Shown in pieces: positions 9,029 to 17,821 of a DNA stretch of 60,770 nucleotides. The notes beneath the pieces were generated by a model, which was not told where the DNA came from, did no database searches, and worked only from the letters and a program-made list of their open reading frames with translations. Positions within the stretch are counted from its first letter, which is position 1; each line of letters begins with the position of its first letter. The DNA is from CAZAKO01 sp964546145. Its GTDB lineage: Bacteria > Fidelibacterota > UBA2242. The translations under genes were made by a program, and so were the position numbers. Location: positions 1 through 60,770 of the forward strand of contig CAZJIU010000005.1 of assembly GCA_964546145.1 (NCBI GenBank), given 5' to 3'.

Positions 9029-10014
9029 AGCCATCCATGCTCTTGATACCAATCAGCGGTGATTTGAAAACCCTTACAGATATCATACTCAGGGTCATAG
9101 TTCAAATTTAGATGTAATTTTTCAGCAGAACTACTCCAATATTGGGCGGTCATTTCATGATACTTGTCACTATTCAACATGCTGGGACGCTTGGTAATCA
9201 TTCCTACTAAATCATTTACCACAGCAGCTGTTCTCAGTAACCATCTGGGCAGGAATATTGGTATGGTCCAGGTTCCCAATGATTGAGCCGCTGCAGAGAT
9301 AACATCCCTTAACAGATAGGCATCCCTGCCATCGGTTACGTTGAATATTTCTCCCTGGCTAATATCCTTCTCTAAAACGCGGATAATAACGTTGACCAAA
9401 TCTGTCACATACACCAAGTTAATATAAACAGAGTGCCAACCAATTATGGGATTCACATGATAATTTGCCATTTTGAAAAACGCCAGCGACTCGCGGTCGC
9501 CAGGACCATAGACTGTGCAGGGACGTAAAATTACCCACTGCAATTGATCCTTATATTTCAAGACAACTTCCTCAGCCTGCAGCTTACTCCAACCATACCG
9601 CGAAATTGGTCGCGCTGGAGCATTTTCCGGAAGTGGCAACCGAGAAGGGCTAGGTCCCTGAGCTGCCTGTGAACTGATAAAGACATAGGTCGGACTTGAA
9701 CTCTCTGACGATATTAAAGCCTCTAAAAGATTTCTGGTACCAGATACGTTTACTTTTGTGAATGTTTCTGGATTTCTTGCCTTGATAACTCCCGCCAAAT
9801 GAATTACGGCATCAACCCCCTTAGTAGCTTTAATCAGTGACTCTCGATCTAAAAGATCGCCTATAACCCATTGAACATGCTGCTCAAATTCTGTTGGTTT
9901 CCGACTGGTAGTCCTTGCCAGACAGCACACACTCCAACCCCGGGCTAATAGTGCTGGGACAAGGTGACTGCCAATGAATCCTGTAGCTCCGGTTACCAAT
10001 ACTCTCATCAGCAC
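9025..10014 (-). CDS. NAD-dependent epimerase/dehydratase (extended SDR)
   Basis: A 329-residue extended short-chain dehydrogenase. The Rossmann motif VTGATGFIGSHL is at residues 6-17, followed by VIHLAGVIKARN, a serine-containing FISSQAAQG, the catalytic pair in YGWSKLQAE, and the substrate-side RPCTVYGPGDRES. The substrate cannot be read from sequence. It sits between a CDP-alcohol phosphatidyltransferase and a PAP2 enzyme with ATGA coupling to the latter, so it probably modifies a lipid or lipid head group. Bacterial ceramide reductase (CerR) is also an extended SDR, and this gene is a candidate for that role. Nucleotide-sugar epimerase is the main alternative. Confidence 0.85.
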   Translation of the reverse strand: MLMRVLVTGATGFIGSHLVPALLARGWSVCCLARTTSRKPTEFEQHVQWVIGDLLDRESLIKATKGVDAVIHLAGVIKARNPETFTKVNVSGTRNLLEALISSESSSPTYVFISSQAAQGPSPSRLPLPENAPARPISRYGWSKLQAEEVVLKYKDQLQWVILRPCTVYGPGDRESLAFFKMANYHVNPIIGWHSVYINLVYVTDLVNVIIRVLEKDISQGEIFNVTDGRDAYLLRDVISAAAQSLGTWTIPIFLPRWLLRTAAVVNDLVGMITKRPSMLNSDKYHEMTAQYWSSSAEKLHLNLNYDPEYDICKGFQITADWYQEHGWL

Positions 10015-10031
10015 CTCAAATTAGGCTAAAT

Positions 10032-10904
10032 TCAAGCATCATGGAGTTTAATTCTCCGATCAAATATTTTTTGAACCGGCAGCATAATTAATACCCAAGC
10101 ATTTGCCAGGACAATGACATAAAATAAAAAAATTTCAGGTCTATATATAAAACACGCAATTGCCAGGATCAGCACCCGCAGCGATTGCTCGATCATCAGC
10201 CAGAGTCGTAGCAGATAGACATTTACTCGATAGTAATTATTGGTATCAAAATGTTTTTCCCGGGGAGAATTAATCCGCTGGAACCGGCAATAATACAGGT
10301 AGATATTAATAATCAATTCATTAATATATTGTCGCTTACCCCGATAGGGTTTTACCAGTTCTGCGGATAATTCAGCAATCTCTTCTCGAGACGAGTGGCG
10401 AATCCCTAGTGCCTGGATACAAAACTGCTGGCGGTAATAATCAACTAGGATACTGTGAAAAATCACTGAAATCCCGGCAATCAGGACTAATATCCAGGCC
10501 GGTAGAAAATAATGCCTAGACATCTTGGTCAGGCCGATTGCAAGCCCGGTGAAAATTGCAATGCCATTGGCATAATCCACAATCCCATCAATTATTCTAC
10601 CGAGCGGTGAGCCTTGATTTTTAAGTCGAGCCAACATCCCATCAGCGCAATCCAAAACAACCGCGCAGAGACAGAGAATGCCTCCATTGATCAAACCTTT
10701 TTGTGTTCCTGTAGCAAAATAAATACCGGCACCGACTCCGGTTAGGATAGCGGACATAGAAATTTGATTGGGAGTAACTGGAACATAGCGGAGTATCTTG
10801 ACCAGAACGAAAGCGATTGGCCGGAAGAGGACCAGATCGGGAACTCCTTCAATCGGCAGGGGTTTGATAATACTTAGATATTCTCTGAATAGCTTTTTCA
10901 GCAA
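10032..10904 (-). CDS. CDP-alcohol phosphatidyltransferase family protein
   Basis: A 290-residue integral membrane enzyme that should transfer a phosphoalcohol from a CDP-alcohol donor. The full catalytic signature D-x2-D-G-x2-A-R-x8-G-x3-D-x3-D is visible, beginning DCADGMLARL and ending GRIIDGIVD, at about residues 84-109. The preceding RPIAFVLVKIL and VPVTPNQIS resemble phosphatidylinositol-phosphate-type members. The acceptor alcohol is not determined: inositol phosphate, glycerol phosphate and others are possible. It starts three bases downstream of the GNAT gene's stop and ends 17 bases before the SDR, inside the lipid module. No defects seen. Confidence 0.88.
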   Translation of the reverse strand: MLKKLFREYLSIIKPLPIEGVPDLVLFRPIAFVLVKILRYVPVTPNQISMSAILTGVGAGIYFATGTQKGLINGGILCLCAVVLDCADGMLARLKNQGSPLGRIIDGIVDYANGIAIFTGLAIGLTKMSRHYFLPAWILVLIAGISVIFHSILVDYYRQQFCIQALGIRHSSREEIAELSAELVKPYRGKRQYINELIINIYLYYCRFQRINSPREKHFDTNNYYRVNVYLLRLWLMIEQSLRVLILAIACFIYRPEIFLFYVIVLANAWVLIMLPVQKIFDRRIKLHDA

Positions 10905-10907
10905 ATC

Positions 10908-12029
10908 TCAAAGATCCTTTTCATAGAGGCAGTAGGTCTTGTAGATCCGAGTGCCATAAATTTTATCTAAGGCCTGACGCATGGGAATATTATTTTCCAG
11001 AATCCAAGACATCTCGCCTTTATGAAATCCAAGCCTAAGGCCGTTTTTAAAAGTTTCGTAATAGAATACTATGTCTATACCCTTATGACGTTGCTCTTTT
11101 TTAACTCCCATGATTATTGTCCGGACACCACTGATTTTACGCCGGTACCAGAGCAGCTTGAAAATCCCGATGGGTAGGAGACGCCCATTTTTCAGCTTAA
11201 TTAACACCTCATTAAAATCCGGGACTGTGATAGAAGTACCCACAGCTTCACCATTGATCTCGGCGATAAAGCACAGGTCTGGAATAACAATACTTATCAG
11301 ATCACCTTTCAGCTTTTTAATTTCGTTATCCGTAAATGGCACCGCTCCCCAATTTTCTGACCAGGCTGCATTATAAACACTTTTGATCTTTTCGACTTCC
11401 TCGTCAACTCGTTTCATATTGACTTGTCGCACAATGAAATCGGCATTCTGGCGAATACTCTCGACAACCTGGGCTAACCGCTCAGGAATTTCGTTTGCCC
11501 CCTCAATAGCATAGGCAAAGAGCTTCATTCTTTCCCGAAAACCGGCTGACTCGATGAGTTCGACATAATAAGGTGGATTATAGGTCATCTCAATCACCGG
11601 CGGTTTATCAAAAGCATCTATTAGTAGTCCCGCCGTCTCATTCTGGGAATAGTTTTCAGGTCCCCGAATAGCTTTTAATCCCCTTACTTTCAACCATTCC
11701 CCGGCCCGGTTAAGCAGAGCATGGGCAATTTCTTGGTCATTCACGGTTTCGAAAAACCCGAAAAAACCTACCCCGTCATTGTAGACTTTCAAATGGTTAT
11801 TGTTCTTAATTGCCGCAATTCGCCCTAATATCTTATCATCCCGCCTGGCAAGGAAAAATTCCACCTCAGAATGTTCAAAGAACGGGCAATGTTTTCTGCT
11901 AAACATCTTTTTCTGGTCAATCAGCAGAGGCGGTACCCAGTAAGGATTACCGCGATAGATTTTCCAGGGCAGACGGATAAACTGGTGCTTCTCTCTTGGA
12001 TTGGATACGGGAAAAATATCAATTGCCAT
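10908..12029 (-). CDS. GNAT-fold acyltransferase of the YghO type
   Basis: A 373-residue protein with two GNAT-like halves. Landmarks are FIRLPWKIYRGNPYWVPP at the N-terminus, HSEVEFFLARRDDKILGRI, FFGFFETVND, IRGPENYSQNETAGLL, and a C-terminal MGVKKEQRHKGIDIVFYYE with the usual acyl-CoA-binding pattern. Longer frames start at 12104, but the ATG at 12029 (MAIDIFPV) has GGAGGG just upstream, so I chose it. It is the first gene of the lipid module. Bacterial ceramide synthase is also a GNAT-fold N-acyltransferase, so N-acylation of a lipid amine is a reasonable inference. Family assignment is good; substrate is unknown. Confidence 0.8.
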   Translation of the reverse strand: MAIDIFPVSNPREKHQFIRLPWKIYRGNPYWVPPLLIDQKKMFSRKHCPFFEHSEVEFFLARRDDKILGRIAAIKNNNHLKVYNDGVGFFGFFETVNDQEIAHALLNRAGEWLKVRGLKAIRGPENYSQNETAGLLIDAFDKPPVIEMTYNPPYYVELIESAGFRERMKLFAYAIEGANEIPERLAQVVESIRQNADFIVRQVNMKRVDEEVEKIKSVYNAAWSENWGAVPFTDNEIKKLKGDLISIVIPDLCFIAEINGEAVGTSITVPDFNEVLIKLKNGRLLPIGIFKLLWYRRKISGVRTIIMGVKKEQRHKGIDIVFYYETFKNGLRLGFHKGEMSWILENNIPMRQALDKIYGTRIYKTYCLYEKDL

Positions 12030-12213
12030 ACACCCTCCGAATTTCAATAAATTTAGAAATATCAAGGAAAATAGGGTAAAAATTTTTAGCCATTGCAAAA
12101 ACAAGCTATGAATTTCGTAAAAATCGTTTCACCAGGGTAAAGTTAAAATTTTTTTGTTTTGTATATTTTTTCAATATATTCCGCTTTAGATCAATCAGGA
12201 GGAGGACTACTTA

Positions 12214-13086
12214 ATGAATGTAACCGATAAGGCTTTTATCTACAAGGTAAGTAAGCTAATTGCTACAATAGTTCTCAGTTTTATATCTGTCTTTATTTTC
12301 ATTCTTTTCATCTGGTCCCTATTTATCAGAGGACCAATCCTGATAGCTTTTTCCACCCTGTTGCTGTTAATATTCCTTCCGTTAAAACTAGATGAACTTT
12401 ATCTGACAATAATTAAAATCGGGATACTTATTGTATCAATTGCCCTAATCGTAATTTTTTCCGCGTTCCCGATGAAAGAAATACAAATGCGACTGAATCA
12501 TTGGAGCTATAATCTGGGGCAGCGTGGAATTAGTAGCTTTACATTTATGGATAAAGTTGCCCTTTACAACACAAATCTTGTCTATGGCATCTATGCTCAA
12601 TTTATTGGGGCACCTGAATTTGGAAAAGAGGTTTTACGGCTATGTATTCCCGCAAATGAGATCCGGACATGGAGATCCGCCTTTGCAATGAAATCTCCAA
12701 AAGTAATTGGCGTAATTAATAACTGGATCATTCTCTTAAATCACCAGAAGCGGAATGTGTCTCACTATAATTTACCCGCCCGCAAAATAACCTGGAATGA
12801 TTATACTAGTGACCAACGGGTCGCTTTGGCACTGAATCCGGTAACTCTCGAAGCAAAAGCATCACCAGTAGGCGATCGCTGGCGGTTGGATTGTAAAGCA
12901 ACGGGTTATATAAAATACCGCCAAGACGGCGAGCGCCTCCTGCTTAAATCAAAAAACCAGCGGCTACTCAATCCCGGCGGTCCCTTCTGGGCTCTTCAGG
13001 AACTTGATTGGCTTCATCCTTATACCGCTGTGTGGATATGGTCAATATACAGCGATGACCCCCGATTATCTAACAGGGCATTTTAG
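12214..13086 (+). CDS. unknown membrane-anchored protein
   Basis: A 290-residue protein I do not recognise. The first 90 residues form about three membrane segments (roughly 16-36, 41-60 and 66-84). The remaining 200 residues appear soluble, with MDKVALYNTNLVYGIYAQF, a basic middle, and a Trp-rich end (PFWALQELDWLHPYTAVWIWSIY). A very strong ribosome binding site, AGGAGGAGG, lies ahead of the ATG, and the upstream region is extremely T-rich with TATATT about 40 bases before the start. It is divergent from the lipid module and convergent with mscS. It is a real gene by its translation signals; the function is open. Confidence 0.75.
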   Translation: MNVTDKAFIYKVSKLIATIVLSFISVFIFILFIWSLFIRGPILIAFSTLLLLIFLPLKLDELYLTIIKIGILIVSIALIVIFSAFPMKEIQMRLNHWSYNLGQRGISSFTFMDKVALYNTNLVYGIYAQFIGAPEFGKEVLRLCIPANEIRTWRSAFAMKSPKVIGVINNWIILLNHQKRNVSHYNLPARKITWNDYTSDQRVALALNPVTLEAKASPVGDRWRLDCKATGYIKYRQDGERLLLKSKNQRLLNPGGPFWALQELDWLHPYTAVWIWSIYSDDPRLSNRAF

Positions 13087-13090
13087 ACTA

Positions 13091-14299
13091 TCAACCTCGA
13101 TTACTGCGTTTTTCTTCTTCAGCATTATCAAATGATGGATTGACGATCTTTAACTCCACCGGTTTTAGCGAATCCAAATGTACATCGCGCTGAGGGTAGG
13201 CGATCACAATTCCGGCATCCCGGAATAACTCATCAATCCGGAAACGGACATTACTCTCGATCACAAGGACATTAGTGTTTTCACTTATCTCAACCCAGAA
13301 ATAACAGCGAAACATCAGGGCATTATCCCCGAAATCAGTGAATATTACAAAAGGTTCAGGCTGGTTTTCTATATCCTGCTGCCCCTTGACTGCTTGCAGT
13401 AGGAGGTCATGTACTTGCCGAACTGGTGATCCATAGGCAACACCTACATTAATCTCGCGCCTCAAGTAGTTATCTACTAAAGACCAGTTGATAACCGTAT
13501 TTTCCAACAGCTTGCTATTTGGCATGACCATACGATAATTCTCGAAGGTACGGATGCGGGTCGAACGCCCCCCGATTTCCTCCACCACTCCACGCTGGTT
13601 CTCGAGTTCCACAATGTCGCCAACTTTAAGTGGACGTTCCATCATCAGAATTAATCCACTGAGAAAATTATTCACCAGGCTCTGGCTGCCCAGAGCAATA
13701 CCCAGAACAAAGGCCCCACCGATGACAGTAAATACGGTTAGAGGAATTCCCGCCACACTCAGCGCAAATAAGAAAACAAAAACAATGAGAATATATTTGA
13801 AAATAGCCCCGAGCGCATTTTTGGCGGATACATCTTCACGAAAACGTTTGGGGATTAGCAGAACAATCCGGCCCGCCAGGTATTTGGACAAACCTGCCCC
13901 GAGAATTAACAGAATAAACCCGATGATTACATTGCCTAATATCACCTCATTATCATGGATTGTAAAAATCGTTAATTTCCAGATATTCAATAAAACCTCT
14001 TTTGAAAATCCCAGAATCAGCAGGGCCAGAATGAAAATAATGAGTATCAGGAAGAGACTCATTTTTTCTTTCAGCCAGTGACGGGTCTTTTTGTCTCGAA
14101 TGAGGCGGTCTATCAACAGAGCATTTATCCTGTCAGCCAGAAAGTGGGATATTGGGCGTCCAAAGAATATAAAGAGAATGGCAACAAGTGCCCGCCCCAG
14201 TTGAATATTGATTATTTTAGACTGAATCAGGGTATAAGTCCAAATAGGTAAGATCAATTGATAGAGCTCATTCAAGTAATTGAAAAAATGATTAAACAT
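13091..14299 (-). CDS. small-conductance mechanosensitive channel, MscS family
   Basis: A 402-residue channel that opens under membrane tension to release osmolytes. About four or five membrane helices cover residues 1-200. The pore-lining TM3 segment is GGAFVLGIALGSQSLVNNFL, followed by the conserved MMERPLKVGDIVEL, the beta domain RGVVEEIGGRSTRIRTFENY, and PNSKLLENTVINW. The C-terminal alpha/beta domain includes VGVAYGSPVRQVHDLL. This is the core MscS fold with an extended N-terminus. It is transcribed divergently from the AroQ-like gene and its stop faces the unknown membrane protein gene. Confidence 0.93.
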   Translation of the reverse strand: MFNHFFNYLNELYQLILPIWTYTLIQSKIINIQLGRALVAILFIFFGRPISHFLADRINALLIDRLIRDKKTRHWLKEKMSLFLILIIFILALLILGFSKEVLLNIWKLTIFTIHDNEVILGNVIIGFILLILGAGLSKYLAGRIVLLIPKRFREDVSAKNALGAIFKYILIVFVFLFALSVAGIPLTVFTVIGGAFVLGIALGSQSLVNNFLSGLILMMERPLKVGDIVELENQRGVVEEIGGRSTRIRTFENYRMVMPNSKLLENTVINWSLVDNYLRREINVGVAYGSPVRQVHDLLLQAVKGQQDIENQPEPFVIFTDFGDNALMFRCYFWVEISENTNVLVIESNVRFRIDELFRDAGIVIAYPQRDVHLDSLKPVELKIVNPSFDNAEEEKRSNRG

Positions 14300-14446
14300 A
14301 CGAACTATCCTTTATCCTTTGACATTAATCTACCAGGATTTAAATAAAAGGCAAAACCTTGTTTGAGCTTGTTTACTTTGGACCCTAGATATCTACCTTC
14401 CCACAAGACTGTTGTTTATGAACGTTATCCCTATTATTTTTCCACT

Positions 14447-14875
14447 ATGAAAATTATGGTGATTCATGGCCCCAATATGCCACTAATGGGCAAGGTCTCT
14501 GTTTCAACCGGCACGCGGCTTACACTGGATAAGGTCAACAAAGCTCTTCGCAAAAGAGCAATTGAGCTTAATCTGGAGCTAAAAATTTTCCAACTTTACT
14601 CCGAAGAAGATATCTTGAAAACCATTTGCCGTCGTCGCAACGAGATTTCCGGAGTTATCATCGGTCCCGGAGCGCTAAGCCGGACTGCTTACAGCCTGCG
14701 GGAATTACTGGCAATTCTGAGAATACCGACGATCGAGGTCTACGTAAAAGAGTTCCCCTTTGCTGAAGAAAATTTCACACAGTCAGTCCTTAGGGACATT
14801 GCCAAAACCCGATTCCTGGGCAGTGGTGTGGAACCTTACCTCGAAGGGCTAAATCATTTATATAATCAACCTTAA
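14447..14875 (+). CDS. type II dehydroquinase-fold protein, catalytic residues missing
   Basis: A 142-residue protein of AroQ (3-dehydroquinate dehydratase II) length and layout: IMVIHGPNMPLMG at the start, a flavodoxin-like core, IIGPGALSRTAYSLREL, and IPTIEVYVKEF. Compared with the mycobacterial enzyme from memory, the lid Arg19 and Tyr24, Asn75, His81, His101 and Arg112 are all replaced; Glu99 of IEV is kept. It is therefore unlikely to be a working dehydroquinase. The longest frame begins at a TTG (14363), but only the ATG at 14447 gives normal family length. No clear ribosome binding site is seen. It lies just upstream of the propeller-transglutaminase gene and may be a binding or structural paralogue. 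Confidence 0.7.
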   Translation: MKIMVIHGPNMPLMGKVSVSTGTRLTLDKVNKALRKRAIELNLELKIFQLYSEEDILKTICRRRNEISGVIIGPGALSRTAYSLRELLAILRIPTIEVYVKEFPFAEENFTQSVLRDIAKTRFLGSGVEPYLEGLNHLYNQP

Positions 14876-14943
14876 TCTGGCTATCCGCCCTTTATGTCAC
14901 CTTTTTCTATTAATTTTCTAAAAAATCGAGATGGAGGTCAATA

Positions 14944-16536
14944 ATGAAGAAAACGATGCTCCTTATTATCGCCTGCTTTCTATTAAACCAATATGCTGGT
15001 GCTTTTACTGGCGCGGTACTGCAAGAATTTAAGACCCCTGGCAGTTGTCCAACCGGATTGGAGTTCGATGGGAAATATCTCTGGCTGGCTGATCGCAAAG
15101 CCGATAAAATTTTCTGCATCAATCCCAAAAATGGGGCAGTAATTAAATCAATTGATTCTCCAGCTTTTTGGCCAATGGGACTGGCTTGGGACGGGAAAAC
15201 ACTCTGGAATGCCGACTGGAAAGAGTGCAAGATTTATCAGCTCGATCCGGCAACCGGCACCATTCTGAAAACCATTGATGCGCCTGAGGGCAGTCCACGG
15301 GATTTAGCCTGGGATGGAAAATACCTCTGGTGTAGCGACGAGATCTCCGATAAAATTATCCAGTTCAGCCCTGATGATGGCACTACAATTCGCGAGTTCC
15401 CAGCTCCGGCAAAGGATCCACGGGGATTGTGCTTTGACGGAAAACACCTCTGGATCTCCGACCGAATCAATGACGAAATTTATATGGTTGATCCCCAAAG
15501 CGGCTGCGTGCTCTTGATTACTGATGCGCCAGGACCATTTACCCGTGGACTAGCATACGATGGCAAAACTCTCTGGGCTGTGGATTATCAGAATGACAAA
15601 CTCTACCAGCTAAAGGTCTGCGACGGTGACAAGTACGTTCGTAAAAACGAAAGGCATGCCAGTATTACCTTTACCCATCAGATTAGAAACCTTGGGCCTA
15701 ATTCAATTAAATCAGCGGATGTCCATCTTGCTATCCCGGTAAATCGAGATAATCAGCAACTTAATAAAGAGATCTCCTATACACCCAAGTTTACCAAGAT
15801 TATCAGTGATAAATGGGGTCAAAAAACAGCTCTTTACCATACTGAAGATCTGAAAGCTCAAGCAGTGCAGGAGATTGTCTCTGTCACCGATGTCACCATC
15901 TATGAAGTCCGATATTTTATCTACCCGGATGAAGTCGGATCATTAAACGACATTCCCAAAGATGTCAAATCCCTTTACCTGGAAGACAATGAAAAATACC
16001 AGATCAGTCATCCGGTTATCCAGAAGGCAGTGCAAGAGTGTGTTGGCGACGAACAAAATCCCTACTGGATCGCCCGCAAAATCTACAATTACCTGATCGA
16101 AAAGATGTATTACGAGCGCACTGGTGGCTGGAACACCGCACCAACAGTATTAGCCCGTGGCAATGGGTCCTGCTCAGAATACACGTTTGTCTATATCGCC
16201 ATGTGCCGGGCAACGGGTTTGCCGGCTCGCTACATCGGTTCGGTGGTAGTTCGCGGTGATGATGCCAGTATGGACGATGTCTACCACCGCTGGGTGGAAG
16301 TATACCTGCCAAACTACGGCTGGATACCTGTGGATCCCAGTGGCGGTGACAATGAACTACCGCGTGATCAGGCAAATTATTTCGGGCATCTTGCAAATCG
16401 CTTTTTGATAACTACCGAAAGCGGGGGCGGATCCGAAACTATGGGCTGGACCTACAATTCCAATGAGTTCTGGACAACCGAGCCTCAGACCAAGGTGGAA
16501 ATTGAGACAATTGCGGAATGGGAGCCGATTAAATAA
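14944..16536 (+). CDS. exported beta-propeller plus transglutaminase-like protein
   Basis: A 530-residue exported protein. The signal peptide is residues 1-20 (MKKTMLLIIACFLLNQYAGA). Five 41-residue propeller repeats follow, each with the pattern GL-(A/E)-(F/W)-DGK-x-LW and ending in a D/P-AP turn, covering roughly residues 33-225. A linker leads to a transglutaminase-like domain with the catalytic Cys in GNGSCSEYTF, His in VYHRWVEVYLP and Asp in WIPVDPS. The triad looks intact, so protease or amidase-type activity on peptides or cell envelope is possible. GGAGG lies ahead of the ATG. It follows the AroQ-fold gene by 68 bases. Confidence 0.85.
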   Translation: MKKTMLLIIACFLLNQYAGAFTGAVLQEFKTPGSCPTGLEFDGKYLWLADRKADKIFCINPKNGAVIKSIDSPAFWPMGLAWDGKTLWNADWKECKIYQLDPATGTILKTIDAPEGSPRDLAWDGKYLWCSDEISDKIIQFSPDDGTTIREFPAPAKDPRGLCFDGKHLWISDRINDEIYMVDPQSGCVLLITDAPGPFTRGLAYDGKTLWAVDYQNDKLYQLKVCDGDKYVRKNERHASITFTHQIRNLGPNSIKSADVHLAIPVNRDNQQLNKEISYTPKFTKIISDKWGQKTALYHTEDLKAQAVQEIVSVTDVTIYEVRYFIYPDEVGSLNDIPKDVKSLYLEDNEKYQISHPVIQKAVQECVGDEQNPYWIARKIYNYLIEKMYYERTGGWNTAPTVLARGNGSCSEYTFVYIAMCRATGLPARYIGSVVVRGDDASMDDVYHRWVEVYLPNYGWIPVDPSGGDNELPRDQANYFGHLANRFLITTESGGGSETMGWTYNSNEFWTTEPQTKVEIETIAEWEPIK

Positions 16537-16602
16537 TTGAAGATTGTTGAGTACAAATACACAATTTTCAGGCAAATATGGGTGTCAATAGCAGTCGCTA
16601 AT

Positions 16603-16630
16603 TTGACTTTTCAGCAGTAAATGCGACAAT
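16603..16630 (+). promoter_or_regulatory. candidate promoter in the 310-base gap before tdh
   Basis: The stretch 16537-16846 has no gene. It holds TTGACT (16603-16608), 16 bases, then GACAAT (16625-16630), a possible sigma-70 promoter that would leave a leader of about 210 bases. The leader has only a weak hairpin (CCGA/TCGG, 16742-16756) and no riboswitch I recognise. AGGGGAG precedes the tdh ATG. Weak evidence overall. Confidence 0.3.
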
Positions 16631-16846
16631 CTTTACATCAGGCGAAAAACAACATTCATACAAATGTAACTTTTAACAGCATGCATTCGCATATTGGCAC
16701 AATTTTGTATGGCGTAGTTTTTGTACCTATTTAGCTCTATTCCGATTCTTTTTCGGGATGAAAAGAGGAGATTTTCAGATTATATTACTTAACAACAAAA
16801 GCCATTTTCCCAATATTGAAAATCGAGGGTTTTTAGGGGAGTTTCT

Positions 16847-17821
16847 ATGGGCAAGATTTTAATTACGGGTTCCTTGGGACAGATCGGATCGGAACTGTCA
16901 CAAGAAATTGGACAGCGTTATGGCTTCGACCAGATTATTGCCACAGACATCAGGAATCTACGCGCCGATGACATTGCCTTGAACTGTGATTACTTTTTTC
17001 TGGATGTAACTGACTTCAAGCAATTGCACGAATTTTTCAAAGAGCATAAGATCAGCACAATTTATCACCTGGCAGCGATTCTCTCGGCCACCGCCGAAGA
17101 AAATCCTCAAGTTGCCTGGAAGGTCAATATCTCCGGTCTCTACAACGTTCTTGAAATCGCCCGGGAATACAGCTGCAGGTTATTTCTCCCGAGCAGCATT
17201 GGCGCTTTTGGACCAACCACCCCGAAAATGAATACTCCCCAAGATACCGTGCAACGACCAATTACTATTTACGGGGTTACAAAAGTATCTGGCGAACTTC
17301 TCTGTGACTATTACTTCAAGCGCTTTGGAGTAGATACCCGGGGTTTGCGTTATCCCGGGATCATCTCTTATAAAACTTTGCCGGGCGGTGGAACAACCGA
17401 TTATGCCGTTGAAATTTACTATTCTGCAATACAACAGATGCATTACACTTGCTATATCAAAGCCGGGACATATCTTGACATGATTTACATGCCCGATGCA
17501 ATTAGAGCCGCAGCGGACCTGATGGAAGCTGATCCCGCAAAACTGACTCATCGGAACTCTTATAATATCACGGCGATGAGTATTGATCCCGAGATGCTTG
17601 CAGCCTCAATCCGGAAAATTATCCCCGATTTTACTCTTGATTACAATATTGACCCGATACGCCAGCAAATTGCCGACTCCTGGCCCGATTCAATTGACGA
17701 CTCAACGGCTCGACAAGAATGGGGCTGGCAGCCGCAGTACAACCTAGATAAAATGACAGCCGATATGATTGAAAACTTGCGCCAAAAAATTAATTCAGAC
17801 ACGGAAAGATCAGAATATTGA
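16847..17821 (+). CDS. tdh: L-threonine 3-dehydrogenase, SDR type
   Basis: Oxidises L-threonine to 2-amino-3-ketobutyrate with NAD+. At 324 residues it is an extended SDR: Rossmann motif ITGSLGQIGSEL near residue 5, YHLAAILSA, the Ser site FLPSSIGAFGP, and the Tyr-Lys pair in TIYGVTKVSGE. The RYPGIISYKTLPGGGTTDYA stretch is the signature separating SDR-type threonine dehydrogenases from nucleotide-sugar epimerases. The product is unstable and is normally passed to Kbl, which is encoded two genes downstream. The stop overlaps the acpS TTG start (TTGA). Confidence 0.9.
   Translation: MGKILITGSLGQIGSELSQEIGQRYGFDQIIATDIRNLRADDIALNCDYFFLDVTDFKQLHEFFKEHKISTIYHLAAILSATAEENPQVAWKVNISGLYNVLEIAREYSCRLFLPSSIGAFGPTTPKMNTPQDTVQRPITIYGVTKVSGELLCDYYFKRFGVDTRGLRYPGIISYKTLPGGGTTDYAVEIYYSAIQQMHYTCYIKAGTYLDMIYMPDAIRAAADLMEADPAKLTHRNSYNITAMSIDPEMLAASIRKIIPDFTLDYNIDPIRQQIADSWPDSIDDSTARQEWGWQPQYNLDKMTADMIENLRQKINSDTERSEY

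Noticed and set aside
13554..14081. A 175-residue plus-strand frame antisense to mscS
   Set aside because: It lies wholly within the well-supported MscS gene and has no recognisable features.
16694..16712. A sigma-54-like TTGGCACAATTTTGT upstream of tdh
   Set aside because: The -12 element is one base too close and lacks GC.
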